From: Psychromicrobium xiongbiense
GTDB taxonomy: Bacteria > Actinomycetota > Actinomycetes > Actinomycetales > Micrococcaceae
Direction: 5' to 3'
DNA length: 64,000 nucleotides
Assembly (NCBI RefSeq): GCF_030271165.1
Contig: NZ_JASSZH010000020.1
Span: 1 to 64,000, forward strand
In this document: piece after piece, positions 34,665 through 42,559 of the stretch
Position numbering within the stretch: position 1 is the first letter of the stretch
Layout of the letters: each line of letters begins with the position of its first letter
Program-made: the position numbers and the translations under genes
Notes under the pieces: model-generated
Seen by the model: the letters and a program-made list of their open reading frames with translations, nothing else
Told to the model about the DNA's origin: nothing
Database searches by the model: none

Positions 34665-36344
34665 ATGAGCGAGCATCAGAATGAAGCACACGGGATCCCC
34701 GACCCCCACGATCCCCAGCAGCCCGCAAATATGCCGGCCGAGACACCGGCCGAGACAGTGGAAATGCCCGCGCACGATGCCGGTCAGTCTTCCAACCTCC
34801 CGCCTGCCCCGTCGGTGCCCCCGGCCCCGCCGCTGGCTACGCAGTCTTTCGGCGGTGCCCATGAGACACAGCCGCTGCCGTCCTCGCAGCCCCTGCATGC
34901 GCAGCACGGTGTGCCCTCCCATGACAGGCCCCAGGACGGACAGCACTACCAGGGCCATACCGGTCAGGGCCACACAGGGGAGGCCTTCGGCCCCACCGCC
35001 ATACACCAGGGCAGTACCTACCCTGAGACTTACCCGCAGACCTACCCGCAGACCAGTCCGTATGGCGTGGCTGTCGCGCCCAGCCCGCAGCAGGAGCGTG
35101 CGCCGCGGAAACGCTATGGTGCAGGCGTCGTGGTGGCGGGCATGATCATTGCTGCGCTGGTCGGCGGTGGCACCGCTGCAGCAGGCACCGCATTCTTCGG
35201 CGCCCAGGCAAGTACCTCGACGCCGGCAGCGCAGAACGGAAATGCGCCGCTGATCGTGAACAACACTGCGGCAGTCAACGCGGTCACCGCGGCAGCTCAG
35301 AAAGCCTCGCCTTCCGTCGTCACTATCGGAGTGACCAGTGGCAGTTCCGGCGGTACCGGCTCTGGCATCATTCTGGACACCAACGGCAATATCCTGACCA
35401 ATACCCACGTGGTGACGCTGGATGGTCAGGTGGCCAACCCGAGCATCGAGGTTCGGCTCAATGACGGAAGGGTCTTCGCCGCCAAGGTGGTGGGAACCGA
35501 TCCGCTCAACGATCTGGCCGTGATCAAGATCGATGCACCGAGCCTGGTCCCAGCGGAGCTGGGGGACTCCTCCAAGATTAATGTCGGGGACACCGCTATC
35601 GCGATCGGCGCGCCTCTGGGACTGAGTGGAACGGTCACGGACGGCATCGTCTCCACGCTGAACCGCACCATTTCTGTCGCATCCTCGGCAGCACCGCAGG
35701 GGCAGGACAGCGGTGGCAACAGCGGTGGCACCAGCCCCTATAAATTCGCACCGCCGAACGGCGGCTCTCAGTCACCGAACTCCACGGCACAGAGCTCGAT
35801 CAGCCTCAATGTGATCCAGACCGATGCCGCGATCAACCCCGGTAACTCCGGCGGTGCGCTGGTGAACAGCCAGGGCCAGGTGATTGGTATCAATGTGGCG
35901 ATTGCCGGGACCGGTTCCAGTTCCAGCTCCAGCGCTTCCGGCAGCATCGGAGTCGGCTTCTCGATTCCGATCAACACCGCCAAGCGCGTTGCGCAGGAAA
36001 TCGTCGCCACGGGTAAGGCCACTCACGGTCAGCTGGGAGTCTCGGTCAAGCCGCAGGCGGCCAATGGAAGCAGCAACAGCAGCTCCTCCGCGAATGGCTC
36101 CTCCAGTAGCTTCACCATCGGCGCCCTGGTGTCGACGGTGGACTCGGGTTCCCCTGCCGGAAAGGCAGGAATTCAGGTGGGCGACGTCATCACGAACGTC
36201 GGCAGCCGGGTCATTGATGACGCAAGCTCGCTGACCGCTGCCGTCCGGGAACAGGCCGGTGGGGCTACCGTCAAGGTCACCTTCCTGCGGAACGGGAAGA
36301 GCCAGTCAGTGGATGTGACGCTGGGCACCGCCAGCACCAACTGA
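34665..36344 (+). CDS. HtrA/DegP-type membrane-anchored serine protease with PDZ domain
   Basis: A 559-residue protein. A long Pro/Gln/His-rich cytoplasmic N-terminus (residues 1-150) contains short TYPQTYPQT repeats. The membrane helix is at about 155-178. The trypsin-like domain has the catalytic triad His near 246 (LTNTHVV), Asp near 283 (NDLAVIKID) and Ser near 394 (NPGNSGGAL). The insert GQDSGGNSGGTSPYK and a Ser-rich loop SSSSSSASGS are unusual decorations. A PDZ domain runs from about 470 to 555. It should degrade or sense misfolded envelope proteins. It is divergent from the TPM-PspA operon, consistent with an envelope-stress neighbourhood. ATG with GAGGAG upstream. Confidence 0.92.
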   Translation: MSEHQNEAHGIPDPHDPQQPANMPAETPAETVEMPAHDAGQSSNLPPAPSVPPAPPLATQSFGGAHETQPLPSSQPLHAQHGVPSHDRPQDGQHYQGHTGQGHTGEAFGPTAIHQGSTYPETYPQTYPQTSPYGVAVAPSPQQERAPRKRYGAGVVVAGMIIAALVGGGTAAAGTAFFGAQASTSTPAAQNGNAPLIVNNTAAVNAVTAAAQKASPSVVTIGVTSGSSGGTGSGIILDTNGNILTNTHVVTLDGQVANPSIEVRLNDGRVFAAKVVGTDPLNDLAVIKIDAPSLVPAELGDSSKINVGDTAIAIGAPLGLSGTVTDGIVSTLNRTISVASSAAPQGQDSGGNSGGTSPYKFAPPNGGSQSPNSTAQSSISLNVIQTDAAINPGNSGGALVNSQGQVIGINVAIAGTGSSSSSSASGSIGVGFSIPINTAKRVAQEIVATGKATHGQLGVSVKPQAANGSSNSSSSANGSSSSFTIGALVSTVDSGSPAGKAGIQVGDVITNVGSRVIDDASSLTAAVREQAGGATVKVTFLRNGKSQSVDVTLGTASTN

Positions 36345-36374
36345 AGTATCTTCACCACGCAGCATCTTCACGCG

Positions 36375-36416
36375 CACGGAATCCCGTCTTGCCACCCGGT
36401 GAGGCGGGATTCCGTG
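36375..36416 (+). terminator. Terminator-like hairpin after htrA
   Basis: A 12-bp stem CACGGAATCCCG (36375-36386 with 36405-36416) starts 30 bases after the htrA stop, followed by TCTTCC. It separates htrA from etfB. Confidence 0.75.
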
Positions 36417-36514
36417 TCTTCCGACGTCGCGTGGGGTGGGGGTGAGCCGCGAACATCACTTAAGCTCTAGGGAGAGCCCCACCACGAAAGTTCCGTCCAC
36501 ATGAAGGGAAGCCC

Positions 36515-37342
36515 GTGAGCGAAGCAGCTGCACCGCTGAGCATCGCCGTTCTGGTCAAGCAGGTGCCGGACGCCCAGTTTGACCGGCACCTGCGCTCCAG
36601 GGACGTCGATTCCCAGGACTATCGACTGGACCGCCAGGAGAGCATCCTCTCCGAACTGGACGAGTACCCGCTGGAAGCCGCGCTGCAGATCGCCGAGGCG
36701 CGCGGTGGCGAAGCCGCCGGGAACCGCGTCATCGCCGTGACGATGGGCCCAGAGGGTGCGGTCTCCGCAGTGAAGAAGGCCCTGCAGATCGGCGCCTATG
36801 AAGGGGTGCATCTCAGCGATGAGGCGCTCGCCGGATCCGATGCGGCAGGTACCTCCCGGGCCTTGGCTGCACTGCTGAGCGCGCTTGGCCCCCTGGACCT
36901 TATCCTGACCGGTATGGCCTCCACTGACGGCGAAACCTCCGTGATTCCGGCCCAGCTGGCCACCCGGCTCGGCCTGCCGCAACTGACCTTCGCCTCGTCG
37001 CTCGAGCTGGAGGGGACCACGCTGAAGGGCCGCCGGGATCACGCCGATCGTTCGGAGCAGCTCGAGGTGACGTTGCCTGCGGTGGTCTCGGTCACCGATC
37101 AGGCGAACCACCCGCGATACCCGAATTTCAAGGGCATCATGGCCGCGAAAAAGCGCACCATCACGAGCTATGACCTGGCCCAGTTGCAGCTCGACCCCGG
37201 TCAGGTGGGCAGTGCGGGCGCGCTGACCAGCGTGGTGGACGCCAGCCCGCGGCCAGCCCGGGTGGCAGGGACGATCATCACCGACGAGGGCGACGCCGGG
37301 ATCCGCCTGGTCGACTTCCTCGCCGAGCAGAAGCTGCTCTAA
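36515..37342 (+). CDS. etfB: Electron transfer flavoprotein beta subunit
   Basis: A 275-residue FixA/EtfB protein that, with EtfA, carries electrons from acyl-CoA and related dehydrogenases to the respiratory chain. Family features: IAVLVKQVPDAQFDR at the N-terminus, LDEYPLEAALQIAEA, VIAVTMGPEGAVSAVKKAL, the strongly conserved LILTGMASTDGETSVIPAQLA (AMP-binding region) and PAVVSVTDQANHPRYPNFKGIMAAKK. The GTG start has GAAGGGA upstream. EtfA follows after 87 bases. Confidence 0.95.
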   Translation: MSEAAAPLSIAVLVKQVPDAQFDRHLRSRDVDSQDYRLDRQESILSELDEYPLEAALQIAEARGGEAAGNRVIAVTMGPEGAVSAVKKALQIGAYEGVHLSDEALAGSDAAGTSRALAALLSALGPLDLILTGMASTDGETSVIPAQLATRLGLPQLTFASSLELEGTTLKGRRDHADRSEQLEVTLPAVVSVTDQANHPRYPNFKGIMAAKKRTITSYDLAQLQLDPGQVGSAGALTSVVDASPRPARVAGTIITDEGDAGIRLVDFLAEQKLL

Positions 37343-37429
37343 GTCGCTTCTGAGCCCCCTGAATTCCTGGAACGTTTCCCGACGCTTTCCCCGTGATTTG
37401 CCAGAAAATTTGTCAGAAAGGCCCCTGAG

Positions 37430-38410
37430 ATGAGTGCCGTTGCAGTATTCCTGGACCAGCCCACCGACTCGCTCCGTTCCGCCAGCCGGGAACTGCTGAC
37501 CGCCGCACGCCAGCTCGGCGACCCGGTCGCCATCCTCAGCGGGGAGCCTGGAGCTGGGCTGCTGGTGGAGCTGGCGGACTACGGTGTGGCCCGTGCGGTG
37601 CTCTCCACCCAGCCTGAGCTGCACGATTACTCGGTGGCTCCCGCCGCAGAGTTTCTTGCACAGGCAGCAGGCCAGCTGGGAGCAGTCGTGGTGCTGACCG
37701 AGAATTCCCCCGAAGCGAAGGACGTGGCGGCCCGTGCGGCCGTGCTGCTGGACGCCGGGATCGTGACCGACGTCGTCGGCCTCAAGACGGGCGTGGACAC
37801 ACCCGCCGGGTGGCTGGCTGAGAAGTCCGTGCTCGCCGGTTCCTACACGGTCGATGCCGCCGTGAACTCTCCGGTAGCAGTGCTCACGCTCAAGCCCACC
37901 AGCGTCCTGGCCTCAACCGTGGCCGAGGAGGAGCGCCCCTCCGACGTCGCCCTCGAGACGGTGGAGGTCACCTTCTCCCCGGCAGCTCGTGGCACCCGGA
38001 TCGTTAGTGTGACCGAGCGGGTCAAGAGCGCACGTCCCGCCCTGGCGGAAGCCCTGGTGGTCGTGGCCGGCGGACGCGGCGTGGACGGCGACTTCGGGCC
38101 GGTGGAGGCGCTCGCCGACGCCCTGGGAGGCGCGGTGGGAGCCTCCCGCGCTGCCACCGATGCCGGCTGGATCGATCACTCGGCACAGGTCGGCCAGACC
38201 GGCGTGACTGTTTCACCGCAGCTCTACATATCGGTGGGCATCTCCGGGGCCATTCAGCAGAAGGCCGGAATGCAGACCTCACGCGTCATCGTCGCGGTGA
38301 ACAAGGACGCCGAATCACCCGTTTTCGAGATCGCCGACTTCGGCATCGTCGGCGATCTCTTCGCCGTCCTGCCTCAGGCCACCGAGGAGATCCTGCGCCG
38401 CAGGGGGTAG
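37430..38410 (+). CDS. etfA: Electron transfer flavoprotein alpha subunit
   Basis: A 326-residue FixB/EtfA protein. The N-terminal domain (residues 1-190) is variable; the C-terminal FAD-binding domain is conserved: VVVAGGRGVDGDFGPVEALADALG, GASRAATDAGWIDHSAQVGQTG, LYISVGISGAIQQKAGMQTS and VNKDAESPVFEIADFGIVGDLF. FAD sits between this domain and EtfB. The start ATG has AGAAAGG upstream. The gene is convergent with the MerR regulator 36 bases away, with no visible terminator between them. Confidence 0.96.
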   Translation: MSAVAVFLDQPTDSLRSASRELLTAARQLGDPVAILSGEPGAGLLVELADYGVARAVLSTQPELHDYSVAPAAEFLAQAAGQLGAVVVLTENSPEAKDVAARAAVLLDAGIVTDVVGLKTGVDTPAGWLAEKSVLAGSYTVDAAVNSPVAVLTLKPTSVLASTVAEEERPSDVALETVEVTFSPAARGTRIVSVTERVKSARPALAEALVVVAGGRGVDGDFGPVEALADALGGAVGASRAATDAGWIDHSAQVGQTGVTVSPQLYISVGISGAIQQKAGMQTSRVIVAVNKDAESPVFEIADFGIVGDLFAVLPQATEEILRRRG

Positions 38411-38446
38411 ATCCAGCCCGGCGAAACTGGCGCTAGACGAACTGCG

Positions 38447-39235
38447 CTAGCCGAGATTCCGTTCGGCGTAGAGCTCGATGCCGTTCAGCAGATACTCCGG
38501 GCTCACCCCGGCCTTCTCGTAGTAGGCGCGGAATCGCGGATCGTCCACGTACATCTGGCCGAGTCCCCGGTACGCCTCCGCCGTGGGCGTCCAGCTCAAT
38601 TCGATCCACGCATAGTGGCGGGCGATGACGGCCTGAACCCGATCGTCATCGGCTGCCAGTCCCAGCGTCTGGCACTGGGCCAGCCCGGCATTGATAGCAG
38701 CCACCTCTGCGGCGACGTCCCGCCGCTCGGCTGGGCTCATCCGCGCAAAGCGGGCATTGGCCTTCTCTACCGCGTCCTTGCCCCAGCGTTGGATGGCTTC
38801 TTCTTCATAGGCGTTCTGTTCGAACCCGGCAAACAGGTCATCGGTGTTCATGATTCCTCCTTCTTTCAGCGCCGACAGGGTGGATTCCACGGTCCGGGCC
38901 AGCAACTGCATCCGGTCACGCTCGGCGAGCAGCCACCGGCGGTGGACGCGCAAGGCCTCCTCGGCATCGCGCTGGCCAGCGAGGACCTCCGCAATGGTGT
39001 CCAGGCTGAGCCCGAGCTCACGCAACAGCAGAATCCGCTGAAGCCGCAGCAACTGCGGCCGCTCGTAATAGCGGTAGCCGTTCGATGCGGTCCAGGCAGG
39101 TTGTAACAGGCCGATGGCTGCGTAGTGGCGTAGCGTCCGTGAGGATACCCCAGCGGCACGCGCCACCTCTGAGATGCCCAGAGCGTCTGAGTGGCCCAGG
39201 GCGCGGTCGGCGTCGTCGGTGCTGATGTGTGCCAT
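38447..39235 (-). CDS. TipA-like MerR-family transcriptional activator
   Basis: A 262-residue regulator. The N-terminal MerR winged helix is at about residues 20-88 (GISEVARAAGVSSRTLRHYAAIGLL, NGYRYYERPQLLRLQRILLLRELG). A dimerising coiled coil follows, and then a TipAS antibiotic-recognition domain from about 130 (FAGFEQNAYEEEAIQRWGKD to ELYAERNLG). TipAS domains bind thiopeptides and other bulky antibiotics and trigger activation. An internal ATG at the start of the TipAS part (MNTDDLFAGF), preceded by GGAGG, could make the short ligand-trapping form known for Streptomyces TipA. The ATG at 39235 has GGAGG 8 bases upstream. The gene's own promoter has MerR geometry. Confidence 0.92.
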   Translation of the reverse strand: MAHISTDDADRALGHSDALGISEVARAAGVSSRTLRHYAAIGLLQPAWTASNGYRYYERPQLLRLQRILLLRELGLSLDTIAEVLAGQRDAEEALRVHRRWLLAERDRMQLLARTVESTLSALKEGGIMNTDDLFAGFEQNAYEEEAIQRWGKDAVEKANARFARMSPAERRDVAAEVAAINAGLAQCQTLGLAADDDRVQAVIARHYAWIELSWTPTAEAYRGLGQMYVDDPRFRAYYEKAGVSPEYLLNGIELYAERNLG

Positions 39236-39295
39236 GATCCCGCCTCCGGATGCTTTTGACCCTGTCGGTGAGCCCGAACCTCCGGCTCACACTCC

Positions 39296-39326
39296 ACGAT
39301 AAAAGTTGACGTTACGTCAAGGTCAA
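39296..39326 (-). promoter_or_regulatory. MerR-type promoter with 19-bp spacer and perfect operator
   Basis: On the minus strand TTGACC (39321-39326) and TATCGT (39296-39301) are separated by exactly 19 bases, the stretched spacing that MerR activators correct by DNA twisting. The spacer contains the perfect dyad TTGACGT-A-ACGTCAA (39306-39320). It drives the regulator's own gene, so autoactivation is likely. Confidence 0.85.
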
Positions 39327-39375
39327 GCGGCAGGGTAGGAGAAGCAGAATAAGGAGAACACAGCGAGGCAGAAGA

Positions 39376-40260
39376 TCAGCCCCGCTGACCGCTGCCGATC
39401 AGGGTGTCTGAGTTGAAAGCAATGAGGCCCTGGGGATCACTAAGCTTGGCGATGCGCTTCAGGAACTGAGCACGCACGCGGGCGATGGCCTCCGGATCGC
39501 GCGGCAACAGCGTGCGCCAGCCGCTGCCCATGACCAGCGCCCAGGCGAGTTCGGCGCTGACCGTGAGGCTGAGGGGTTCGATGCTGACCGCCACGTTCAC
39601 GAGCCCGCGGGCGCGAAGCCAGCGTTCCAGTGAGTCGACATCGGAGATCAGGGCCATATTCCGGTTGGGCTCCGGGGTGACTCCGGCCAGCCGCGGGCGT
39701 TCCGTGACCGCAGCCTCCAGGATGACCTCAGCGAGGGGCGAGAGTGCGCCCTCCGCCCAGGTGCTCATCACGAAGATCCCGCCGGCTGCGAGCATCGAGA
39801 CCAGGTGGTCCACCCCCGCAGCCATCGGGCTGAAGAAGAACGCCGAGTAGCAGCACAGCACGGCGTCATACCGGCGATGGCCACGCCAGCTGGTCACATC
39901 CGCTTCGGTCAGCGTGGTGTGCAGGATTCCGCGCTCGGCCAGGCGGCGGCCAGCGAGGGCGAGCAGGCCCGAGGAGAGGTCGACGCCGTCCACCGCGCCC
40001 TCCGGCCCCACCAACTCAGCAGCAGGGAGGGTGGCAGCTCCGGCTCCGCAGCAGGCGTCCAGAACGGTCTGCCCCGGGGTCAGAGCCGCGCGTTCCACGA
40101 CAATCCGTGCCGCCGGATCCCAGAGTTGCTCCGACCAGCTGTTGAACTGCGCAGCCCCATCGGTAAAGGCCAGGCCTGGATCCCGGTGAGCGAACTGGGG
40201 CGGCCTGGGGGCTGTGGCCTGCGCTGGTGATGCCTGGCTGGCCGTGTTCGGATTGCTCAT
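39376..40260 (-). CDS. Class I SAM-dependent methyltransferase
   Basis: A 294-residue protein with the Rossmann methyltransferase fold. Motif I is VLDACCGAGAATLPAAELV near residue 66, and the acidic ribose-binding end of strand 2 is VDGVDLSSG. Motif IV is YDAVLCCYSAFFF, followed by AAGGIFVMSTW. The pattern resembles UbiE-like small-molecule methyltransferases; the substrate is not evident. Its start codon overlaps the trmL stop by one base, so the two are translationally coupled, but no functional link to tRNA is implied by the domain. Confidence 0.85.
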   Translation of the reverse strand: MSNPNTASQASPAQATAPRPPQFAHRDPGLAFTDGAAQFNSWSEQLWDPAARIVVERAALTPGQTVLDACCGAGAATLPAAELVGPEGAVDGVDLSSGLLALAGRRLAERGILHTTLTEADVTSWRGHRRYDAVLCCYSAFFFSPMAAGVDHLVSMLAAGGIFVMSTWAEGALSPLAEVILEAAVTERPRLAGVTPEPNRNMALISDVDSLERWLRARGLVNVAVSIEPLSLTVSAELAWALVMGSGWRTLLPRDPEAIARVRAQFLKRIAKLSDPQGLIAFNSDTLIGSGQRG

Positions 40261-40736
40261 CAGATAGCTCCTTCAAATCCGCGCTGCCGCCACGCTTCAT
40301 AGACAGCAATAGAGGCGGTGTTCGCCAGGTTCAGCGAGCGACGCCCGGGGACCATGGGCACGCGGACCCGGGCTGTGACATGGGGATCTGCCTTGACCTC
40401 GGCGGGCAGGCCCACGGATTCTGGGCCGAAGAGCAGTACATCGCCAGGCCGGTAGTTGATCTCGGTGTAGGGCGTCTCGCCATCGACGGTGAAAGCGAAA
40501 ACCCGCTCCGGGGCCAGGGTTTCCCAGGCGGCGTCCAGCGTCGGGTGCACGGTCAGCACGGCCAGATCGTGGTAGTCCAGGCCCGCCCGGCGAAGTTTGG
40601 CGTCCTCAAAATCGAAGCCGAGCGGCTCCACCAGGTGCAACTCGGCGCCGGTGACGGCGGCAAGGCGAATCGCGTTGCCCGTGTTTCCGGGGATCTCGGG
40701 GGTATAGAACAGAATTCGCAGCGGCGTAGGCACCAC
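40260..40736 (-). CDS. trmL: tRNA (cytidine/uridine-34) 2'-O-methyltransferase
   Basis: A 158-residue single-domain SPOUT methyltransferase. It has the TrmL signatures: PEIPGNTGNAIRLAAVTGAELHLV at the N-terminus, LLFGPESVGLP near residue 102, and RSLNLANTASIAVYEAWRQ at the trefoil-knot C-terminus. It methylates the wobble ribose of leucine tRNAs. Length is normal for the family. Two consecutive GTG codons are possible starts. Confidence 0.93.
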   Translation of the reverse strand: MVPTPLRILFYTPEIPGNTGNAIRLAAVTGAELHLVEPLGFDFEDAKLRRAGLDYHDLAVLTVHPTLDAAWETLAPERVFAFTVDGETPYTEINYRPGDVLLFGPESVGLPAEVKADPHVTARVRVPMVPGRRSLNLANTASIAVYEAWRQRGFEGAI

Positions 40737-40804
40737 CTCAGCTTAACCCAGGCTGTCTGCTGAACCCGCTGACCGGCACCGGGCCGAACCTCAGCACCCG
40801 GTCC

Positions 40805-41806
40805 TCAGTACATCGCACCCAGCAGGCGCGCCAGGATTCGCAGGTCCACCACCTGCGGGCTGGTGCCAGCGGCCAGGAATGACCCGAGCTGACGGCCCAG
40901 CCGCGCCGCGCCCACCACCGACAGGCCCGCGCCGCCATCGGGCGTGGCACCGGTGGGGTAATCGATCACCGGTTCGAAAGGATTGTTGCCGGGGCTGAGC
41001 ACCACCAGCCATGCGGAGACGGTGCACTCCGGGAAAAGCCGGCCCAGGGCATGGGCTGCGGGCAGGATGCTCGGTGGCAGCAGCGGCCTGCCGCCGTGCA
41101 CCAGCTCCCGTCCGGTCCAGCGGTACGCGCCCTCCGGCACCATCAGGGAGCCGACGACCGCCATCCGGTAGCCCTGCAGCACCACATGGTCGATGCCGCC
41201 CGCCTCCACCGGGGAGACCAGCCCGTTCACCAGACGGCTCGCGGGGTATCGGGCCAGGATCTGGCCTTGCAGCAGCTCGATGGTGCGGGCCTCCCGGACC
41301 AGCCGGGCCTGTGCGCCGAAGAGGCTGCGCCGTTGTTTGCGTGGGGCACCGTGAATCTGGCGAGCGGCGAGCTCCAGGGGCAGCAGGGGAGCCTGGTCCG
41401 CGCCGAAGGGCGGGACAAAAATTGGCAGCCCCGTGGCCTCGCGGGACTTCGCCTGCCCGCGGGTGAAGGCGCTGGCTTCGGGATGCCGGTTCTCGGCGTC
41501 TTCGGCCTCGCCGTATCCAGCCTCGGACCCAGCGTCCCAGGGGTCGGTCCTGAACGCCCCATTCCCGGCGCCTTCCCGGCGGTTCTGGGCCTGAGGCCGG
41601 GCATAGGCGGCGTCGTACCCAGCGCGGAGCAGCGGATCGCCCAACACGCGGTAGGCCTCGGTGACCCGCCGGAAGTCCTCGGCCCGGCCGCCGTGATCCG
41701 GATGGGTGGCCCGCGCGGCCTTGCGGTAGGCGGCTTTGATCTCCTGCTCACTCGCGGTCACGGCAAGGCCCAACACCTCATAGTGGGTGATGTTCAGCGC
41801 AGACAC
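40805..41806 (-). CDS. J-domain protein with unknown C-terminal domain
   Basis: A 333-residue protein. Residues 7-70 form a J-domain (HYEVLGLAVTASEQEIKAAYRKAARATHPD) with HPD at 35-37, the loop that stimulates DnaK ATPase. There is no Gly/Phe region or zinc finger, so it is a type III co-chaperone rather than DnaJ. After a charged linker (75-130) comes a mixed alpha/beta region with FGADQAPLLPLELAARQIHG, ILARYPASRLVNGLVSPVEAGGIDHVVLQGYRMAVVGS and a final Gly/Leu-rich helix. I do not recognise that domain; it may recruit a specific client. Single gene, downstream of the CitAB genes. Confidence 0.82.
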   Translation of the reverse strand: MSALNITHYEVLGLAVTASEQEIKAAYRKAARATHPDHGGRAEDFRRVTEAYRVLGDPLLRAGYDAAYARPQAQNRREGAGNGAFRTDPWDAGSEAGYGEAEDAENRHPEASAFTRGQAKSREATGLPIFVPPFGADQAPLLPLELAARQIHGAPRKQRRSLFGAQARLVREARTIELLQGQILARYPASRLVNGLVSPVEAGGIDHVVLQGYRMAVVGSLMVPEGAYRWTGRELVHGGRPLLPPSILPAAHALGRLFPECTVSAWLVVLSPGNNPFEPVIDYPTGATPDGGAGLSVVGAARLGRQLGSFLAAGTSPQVVDLRILARLLGAMY

Positions 41807-41872
41807 AGGGCTACTTTCAGGCGGAGTTCAGAAGGTTCAGAGTCCAGTGCTCAGAACGGCGGTTCGTGCTGA

Positions 41873-42559
41873 TTAACGACGCTTAGCGTACCGGTGTTCC
41901 GGCCGCCCCGTGGTCCCGTAGCGCAGCTGGATGTCGACGGCGCCGTCATCGGCCAGGGAGGAAAGGTAGCGCTGCGCCGTGGCACGGGAGACTCCCACCT
42001 GCTCCGCTACCTCCAGGGCCGAGAGCGCAGCTCCACCGGATGCGCTTTGAGCGCCGGTCAGCGCTTCCAGAATGGACTGTTCCGTGGCGCTGCGCGTCCG
42101 GGCGGGTGAGGAGAGGGCAGATGTCTCGGTGCCCAGCAGGGACCGTCGGGCTCGCTCCACGATGTCCTGATCCAGCTGAATGGACTTCTCCAGGAGGCGG
42201 CGGTACCTGGCGTAGGAGCGAAGCCGTTGAGCCAGATCCTCCTGGCCAAACGGTTTCAGCAGGTAGGCCAGGGCCCCTCGGTGCAGAGCCATGCGCAAGG
42301 ACGTGACATCCGCCGCGGCGCTGAGCATCATCACATCGCAATCCAGCTGGCGCAGGACGTCCAGCCCTGAGCCGTCCGGAAGGTAAACATCCAGCAGCAC
42401 CAGTTCCGGCCGCAGCGAGTGGAAGGCCTGCAAGGCCTGCTGGGCATTCCCGGCATGCCCCACCACCCGGAAGCCCGGCACCGCCTCCACATAGCTGGCG
42501 TGCAGGGTCGCCACGTGGAAATCATCGTCCACAATCAGAACCGGGAAACCGCGGCTCAT
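41873..42559 (-). CDS. CitB/DcuR-type response regulator
   Basis: A 228-residue regulator. The receiver domain has the acidic pocket IVDDD (9-13), phospho-acceptor Asp57 (LLDVYLP) and Lys102 (LLKPFG). After a linker the C-terminal HTH reads SALEVAEQVGVSRATAQRYLSSLADDG, the layout of CitB/DpiA family proteins. It overlaps the upstream kinase gene by four bases and faces away from a citrate transporter gene that it very likely activates. Confidence 0.92.
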   Translation of the reverse strand: MSRGFPVLIVDDDFHVATLHASYVEAVPGFRVVGHAGNAQQALQAFHSLRPELVLLDVYLPDGSGLDVLRQLDCDVMMLSAAADVTSLRMALHRGALAYLLKPFGQEDLAQRLRSYARYRRLLEKSIQLDQDIVERARRSLLGTETSALSSPARTRSATEQSILEALTGAQSASGGAALSALEVAEQVGVSRATAQRYLSSLADDGAVDIQLRYGTTGRPEHRYAKRR

